NCBI GenBank assembly: GCA_947245315.1
Contig: CAMXNV010000112.1
Location: forward strand, 1-7,245
Source: an uncultured Oscillibacter sp.
Lineage (GTDB): Bacteria; Bacillota; Clostridia; Oscillospirales; Oscillospiraceae
Direction of reading: 5' to 3'
Length of the DNA stretch: 7,245 nucleotides
Below are positions 4,400 to 7,245 of the stretch, in pieces. Position numbers and translations under genes: made by a program. The notes below the pieces were generated by a model. It was not told the origin of the DNA. It saw nothing but the letters and a program-made list of their open reading frames with translations, and did not search any database. Every line of letters begins with the position of its first letter. The first letter of the stretch is position 1.

Positions 4400-6331
4400 A
4401 TGTCGACCCACAAATACATAGACCGGCTTTGCGCCGCCGCGTTGGCTCTCTGCCTGCTGCTGACCGTTCTCTTTATGAACGGCAAGGCTTTAGGGCTCCG
4501 GTCCGCCGGATCTGCCTTGGGCTATGAGTCCCGGCTGTTTGACACAGAGCGGGTCCACACCCTCGACATCGTCATGGACGACTGGGAGGGATTTCTGGAG
4601 ACCTGCGAGCAGGAGGAGTACGCCCAGTGCTCCGTGGTCATCGACGGCGAGGCCTATCAGAACACCGCCATCCGGGCCAAGGGCAACACCTCCCTGACTA
4701 TGGTCTCCTCTATGGACAGCGACCGCTACAGCTTCAAGCTGGAGTTTGACCACTATAACGAGGGCGGGACCTACTACGGCCTGGATAAGCTGAGCCTGAA
4801 CAATATCATTCAGGACACCACCTATTTGAAGGACTACCTCACCTACTGCATGATGGGGGCCTTCGGCGTGGACGCCCCCCTTTGCAGCTATGTCTTCATC
4901 ACGGTGAACGGTCAGGACTGGGGGCTCTACCTGGCTGTGGAGGGCGTAGAGGACGGTTTCCTCCGCCGGAACTACGGCAGCGGCTCCGGCGCTCTTTACA
5001 AACCGGACAGCATGAGCTTCGGCGGAGGCCGGGGCAATGGCCGGGACTTCCGCATGGAGGACCTGGAGGACCTTGGAGAGATGTTCCCCTCTCCCCCGGA
5101 CGGGCAGGCCTTTGGCGGTAGGCCCTCCGGAAGCTGGGACGGCCAGGCCCCGGAGGACCTCAGCGGCCCCGGCGCATCCGGCGGCCAAGCCCCAGGGAGC
5201 CAACGCTTTCCCGATGGCTTTGGGGACGGAAATCCGGAGGCCCCAGGCGCTTCCGGCAGTCCTGACGGCGAGGCTCCGGAAACCCGGAGCAGTAGACCCG
5301 GGGCCCCCGGAAACCAGGGCGGAGGGCCAGGCGGCTTCGGAGGCATGGGCGGCGACGATGTGAAGCTCCGGTACATCGACGAGGACCCGGACAGCTACTC
5401 CAATATTTTTGAAAACGCCAAAACGGACATCTCCAAGGCGGACCGGACCCGCCTCATCGCCTCCCTGAAAGCCCTCAGTGAGGGGGAAAACCTGGAGGAG
5501 ATTCTGGATATAGACGAGGTTCTCCGCTACTTCGTGGTGCACAATTTTGTCCGCAACGGCGACAGCTACACCGGCTCCATGGTTCACAACTACTACCTCT
5601 ACGAGGAGGAGGGCCGCCTGTCTATGATTCCCTGGGACTACAACCTGGCTTTCGGCACCTTCCAGGCCGGGGACGCGGACGGCGAGGTCAACGCCCCCAT
5701 TGACTCCCCGGTGGACGGAGGAGACAGCCGCCCCATGGTGGATTGGATTTTCAGCACACCGGAGTACACGGAGCTGTATCACCAGTATTTCCAGGAGTTC
5801 CTGGAGACCGTAGACCCCGAGGAGCTGATCGGCCAGGCCGTGGAGCTGATTGCCCCCTACGTAGAACGGGACCCCACCCGCTTTTACGCCTACGAGGAGT
5901 TTGAGACCGGCGTGGAGGCCCTCCGGACCTTCTGCCGCCTCCGGGCGGAGAGCATACAGGGGCAGCTGGACGGCGCCATTCCCTCCACCGAGGAGGGCCA
6001 GGCGGCGGACGCCTCCGCCTTGGTGGACGCCTCCTCCCTCCGCCTCTCGGACATGGGGACCATGAACCGGGGCGGCGGCTCCCCCGGCGGTCCCGGCGGC
6101 GGGCAGTTCCCTGCGGCCCCGTCCGGTCTCCCGGAGGACCTCCCGGCCATGGGAGACGCGGAGACCCTCCGCTCCGGCCCCCCGGAGGGCTTTGGAGGGG
6201 GCGGCTTCCCCGGCGGCGGGCGGGCTCCGGAGAACCCCGGCGGAAGCGCCTGGCTTCCGGCGGCGGGCTCCCTGGCCCTGCTTCTGGCGGGACTGCTGTT
6301 CGCCCTCCTCTACCGGCGCAGAAAAGAATAG
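4400..6331 (+). CDS. CotH-family protein kinase-like surface protein
   Basis: The ATG at 4400 follows AGGAGGT (4389-4395). The 643-aa product has an N-terminal membrane segment or signal anchor at about 9-28 (RLCAAALALCLLLTVLFM). CotH landmarks follow: RAKGNTS (92-98), YSFKLEFDHYN (110-120), YYGLDKLSLNN (125-135), NGQDWGLYLAVEGVEDGFLR (170-189), ALYKPD (198-203), NGDSYTG (386-392), HNYYLY (396-401), IPWDYNLAFG (410-419) and RPMVDWIF (444-451). CotH of Bacillus subtilis is an atypical kinase that phosphorylates coat proteins. The aspartates of NGD and PWD are the candidate catalytic and metal-binding residues. Two Gly/Pro/Ser-rich low-complexity stretches occur: 207-319, inside the kinase-like domain, and 557-617. 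The end, LPAAG plus a hydrophobic span (624-638) and RRRKE, looks like a membrane anchor or an altered sorting signal. The bulk should be outside the cell. It probably works with the VTC and DUF4956 proteins upstream. Confidence 0.92.
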   Translation: MSTHKYIDRLCAAALALCLLLTVLFMNGKALGLRSAGSALGYESRLFDTERVHTLDIVMDDWEGFLETCEQEEYAQCSVVIDGEAYQNTAIRAKGNTSLTMVSSMDSDRYSFKLEFDHYNEGGTYYGLDKLSLNNIIQDTTYLKDYLTYCMMGAFGVDAPLCSYVFITVNGQDWGLYLAVEGVEDGFLRRNYGSGSGALYKPDSMSFGGGRGNGRDFRMEDLEDLGEMFPSPPDGQAFGGRPSGSWDGQAPEDLSGPGASGGQAPGSQRFPDGFGDGNPEAPGASGSPDGEAPETRSSRPGAPGNQGGGPGGFGGMGGDDVKLRYIDEDPDSYSNIFENAKTDISKADRTRLIASLKALSEGENLEEILDIDEVLRYFVVHNFVRNGDSYTGSMVHNYYLYEEEGRLSMIPWDYNLAFGTFQAGDADGEVNAPIDSPVDGGDSRPMVDWIFSTPEYTELYHQYFQEFLETVDPEELIGQAVELIAPYVERDPTRFYAYEEFETGVEALRTFCRLRAESIQGQLDGAIPSTEEGQAADASALVDASSLRLSDMGTMNRGGGSPGGPGGGQFPAAPSGLPEDLPAMGDAETLRSGPPEGFGGGGFPGGGRAPENPGGSAWLPAAGSLALLLAGLLFALLYRRRKE

Positions 6332-6336
6332 AACCC

Positions 6337-6380
6337 GCGCCGCCGTTTGGGGCTTCTCCCCCAGCGGCGGCGCTCTTGTG
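6337..6380 (+). terminator. terminator after the CotH-family gene
   Basis: The stem GCGCCGCCG (6337-6345) / CGGCGGCGC (6365-6373) is extended by a G-T and a T-A pair and four G-C pairs (GGGG 6349-6352 with CCCC 6359-6362), with T6348 bulged and a 6-nt loop. The tail CTCTTGTGCTCTCTTCT is pyrimidine-rich but not a clean T-run, so termination may be partial. It starts 6 nt after the stop codon and ends the cluster. Confidence 0.7.
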
Positions 6381-6401
6381 CTCTCTTCTACAGATAACAC
6401 A

Positions 6402-6418
6402 AAACAAATATTTTGTTT
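6402..6418. repeat. AT-rich palindrome upstream of the small gene
   Basis: AAACAAA-TAT-TTTGTTT is a perfect 7-bp inverted repeat in the only strongly AT-rich patch between the CotH gene and the small gene. It could be an operator, but it lies about 50 nt upstream of the candidate -35 box, so the link to the next promoter is loose. Confidence 0.35.
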
Positions 6419-6468
6419 ATAAATTGGGGAAAAAAAGAGCGAGGGCCCCTCCCCGGCCAAATCTCTCC

Positions 6469-6497
6469 TTGCCTATGCCGGGCAAATATCGTATAAT
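6469..6497 (+). promoter_or_regulatory. candidate promoter of the small gene at 6533
   Basis: A perfect -10 box TATAAT (6492-6497) lies 17 nt after TTGCCT (6469-6474, 4/6 match to TTGACA). The start of transcription would be about 6504, giving a short leader with the ribosome site GGGAGGG. Confidence 0.65.
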
Positions 6498-6532
6498 AAC
6501 TACACCTGAATCTTCTGGGAGGGCTGCCGGAT

Positions 6533-6718
6533 ATGAAACGCGACAAAAAGGAACTCCGCGCCTACAAGCGGAGCAAGCGGTTCATCCGCCTGATGCCCTT
6601 CCTCATCGACCTGTTCGCCGTGAAGGATGGACGGCTCCGCCTGGGACGGCTGTGGCTGCTGTCCTCCCTGCTGGACGATGCAGAGGACACAGTGAATCGC
6701 TATGAGGACAAGTTCTGA
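6533..6718 (+). CDS. small basic protein of unknown function, 61 aa
   Basis: I do not recognise the family. The ATG at 6533 follows GGGAGGG (6517-6523) at 9 nt and a promoter with a perfect -10 box. A terminator follows 22 nt after the TGA. This complete set of signals makes a real gene likely despite its size. The N-terminal half is very basic (MKRDKKELRAYKRSKRFIRL), the middle is hydrophobic (MPFLIDLFAV), and the end is acidic (LLDDAEDTVNRYEDK). The hydrophobic run is too short for a sure membrane span, so an amphipathic or nucleic-acid-binding protein is possible. It is a single-gene unit. Confidence 0.7.
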   Translation: MKRDKKELRAYKRSKRFIRLMPFLIDLFAVKDGRLRLGRLWLLSSLLDDAEDTVNRYEDKF

Positions 6719-6734
6719 CCCGGTTCCCAAGGGC

Positions 6735-6799
6735 AAAAAAGATGGAGGCTGTCTCAATTCCCCGCGGCTGCGGGGCGCTGAGAGGGCCTCCATCGTTTT
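6735..6799. terminator. bidirectional terminator between the small gene and yebC
   Basis: The stem GATGGAGGC (6741-6749) / GCCTCCATC (6786-6794) continues inward as TCTCA/TGAGA (6752-6756/6779-6783) and CCCCGC/GCGGGG (6760-6765/6770-6775) with a GGCT loop. It is flanked by AAAAAA (6735-6740) on the left and GTTTTA on the right, so it can end transcription from both converging genes. Confidence 0.88.
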
Positions 6800-6822
6800 A
6801 TTGACGCCGGTTTTCGGGGTCC

Positions 6823-7245
6823 TCAGTTGGACTCCCAGTTGTGCCAGACGTTCTGCACATCGTCGCTGTCCTCCAGCATATCGATGAGCTTTTGCATATT
6901 TTTCAAATCCCCCTCGCTGCTGAGGGTGATGTAGTTCTGGGGCACCATTTCCACGTCGGCGTTGACAAAGCTGTATCCCTTCTCCTCCAGGGCCTTGACC
7001 ACATCGTTGAAGGCGTCCGGGTCACAGGTGATCTCCAGGGCCGGGCCGTCCGCCTCAAAGTCCGCGGCCCCCGCGTCCAGGGCGTCCATCATCACCGTTT
7101 CCTCGTCCAGTTCCCCGTCCTCGTTGTCTATGACAATGACGCCCTTTTTGTCAAAGGACCAGCTGACGCAGCCGATGGCCCCCAGGTTGCCGTTGCACTT
7201 GTCAAAGGCGTGGCGGACCTCCGGGGCGGTGCGCTGGCGGTTGTC
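6823..7245 (-). CDS. yebC: YebC/PmpR (TACO1) family protein, N-terminus beyond window
   Basis: The frame is open from the window's right edge to the TGA at 6825-6823, showing 140 residues of a family usually about 240 long. The first visible residues DNRQRTAPEVRHAFDKCNGN, then LGAIGCVSWSFDKKGVI, are the conserved central part of YebC proteins (TDNRNRT...VR..F.K..GNLG). DALDAGAADFE and the later ITCDPDAFNDVVKALEEKG, PQNYITL and MLEDSDDVQNVWHN match the C-terminal domains. Older work called the family transcription regulators (PmpR). More recent work links YebC and human mitochondrial TACO1 to translation, helping ribosomes through proline-rich stretches. It acts in the cytosol. Internal GTG/ATG codons near 7095 are not the start, because conserved sequence continues upstream. 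No defect is seen in the visible part. Confidence 0.95.
   Translation of the reverse strand, partial: DNRQRTAPEVRHAFDKCNGNLGAIGCVSWSFDKKGVIVIDNEDGELDEETVMMDALDAGAADFEADGPALEITCDPDAFNDVVKALEEKGYSFVNADVEMVPQNYITLSSEGDLKNMQKLIDMLEDSDDVQNVWHNWESN

Noticed and set aside
4490..6460. 656-aa minus-strand open frame opposite CotH
   Set aside because: Low-complexity mirror of the CotH frame with no start signals; a GC-bias artefact.
1..7245. CRISPR array, tRNA genes, transposase genes or phage genes
   Set aside because: No regular spaced repeats, no tRNA cloverleaf signatures and no recombinase or phage motifs were seen on either strand.

Overview
The window is high-GC DNA with Firmicute-style signals: strong GGAGG-type Shine-Dalgarno sites, sigma-A-like promoters and hairpin/T-run terminators. 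The gene content is XRE regulator, VTC/DUF4956/CotH cluster, A-type RNase P RNA and YebC. This fits a GC-rich gut clostridium of the Oscillospiraceae type (Flavonifractor/Oscillibacter-like). That placement is inferred from composition and gene families, not from a search.

Layout. Positions 1-1021 hold the 3' part of an alpha/beta hydrolase gene followed by a small gene of unknown function. A consensus promoter whose -35 box overlaps that gene's stop codon drives rnpB (about 1051-1598), the RNase P RNA. This rnpB is about 550 nt instead of about 370, because the P12 helix carries roughly 170-180 extra nucleotides bounded by a 9-nt direct repeat. A strong terminator follows. On the minus strand (2727-1669) lies a membrane-anchored XRE regulator with an outside sensor-like domain carrying an FG-GAP-type DxDxDG motif.

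Diverging from it, on the plus strand, is a three-gene cluster: a VTC-type polyphosphate polymerase domain protein (2923-3594), a DUF4956 membrane protein (3616-4182) and a CotH-family kinase-like surface protein (4400-6331). The first two are tightly spaced. CotH follows a 112-nt gap (counted from the end of the full DUF4956 frame) filled with inverted repeats. The DUF4956 gene has an in-frame TAG at 4180-4182, after which the frame stays open for 34 well-conserved-looking codons to a TAA at 4285-4287. The likeliest reading is a single GAG-to-TAG nonsense change.

The shared promoter region between the regulator and the cluster holds a perfect palindrome and a sequence that matches the first 14 positions of the DtxR/IdeR iron-box consensus. 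After CotH comes a terminator, a small orphan gene with its own promoter (6533-6718), a bidirectional terminator, and on the minus strand the C-terminal part of a YebC/TACO1-family gene running off the window end.

Working together: VTC, DUF4956 and CotH proteins recur together in clostridial genomes. They plausibly form an envelope system that transfers phosphate or polyphosphate to surface proteins, but that function is inference. The two most unusual points are the expanded RNase P RNA with a competing hairpin and the amber codon in the DUF4956 gene.
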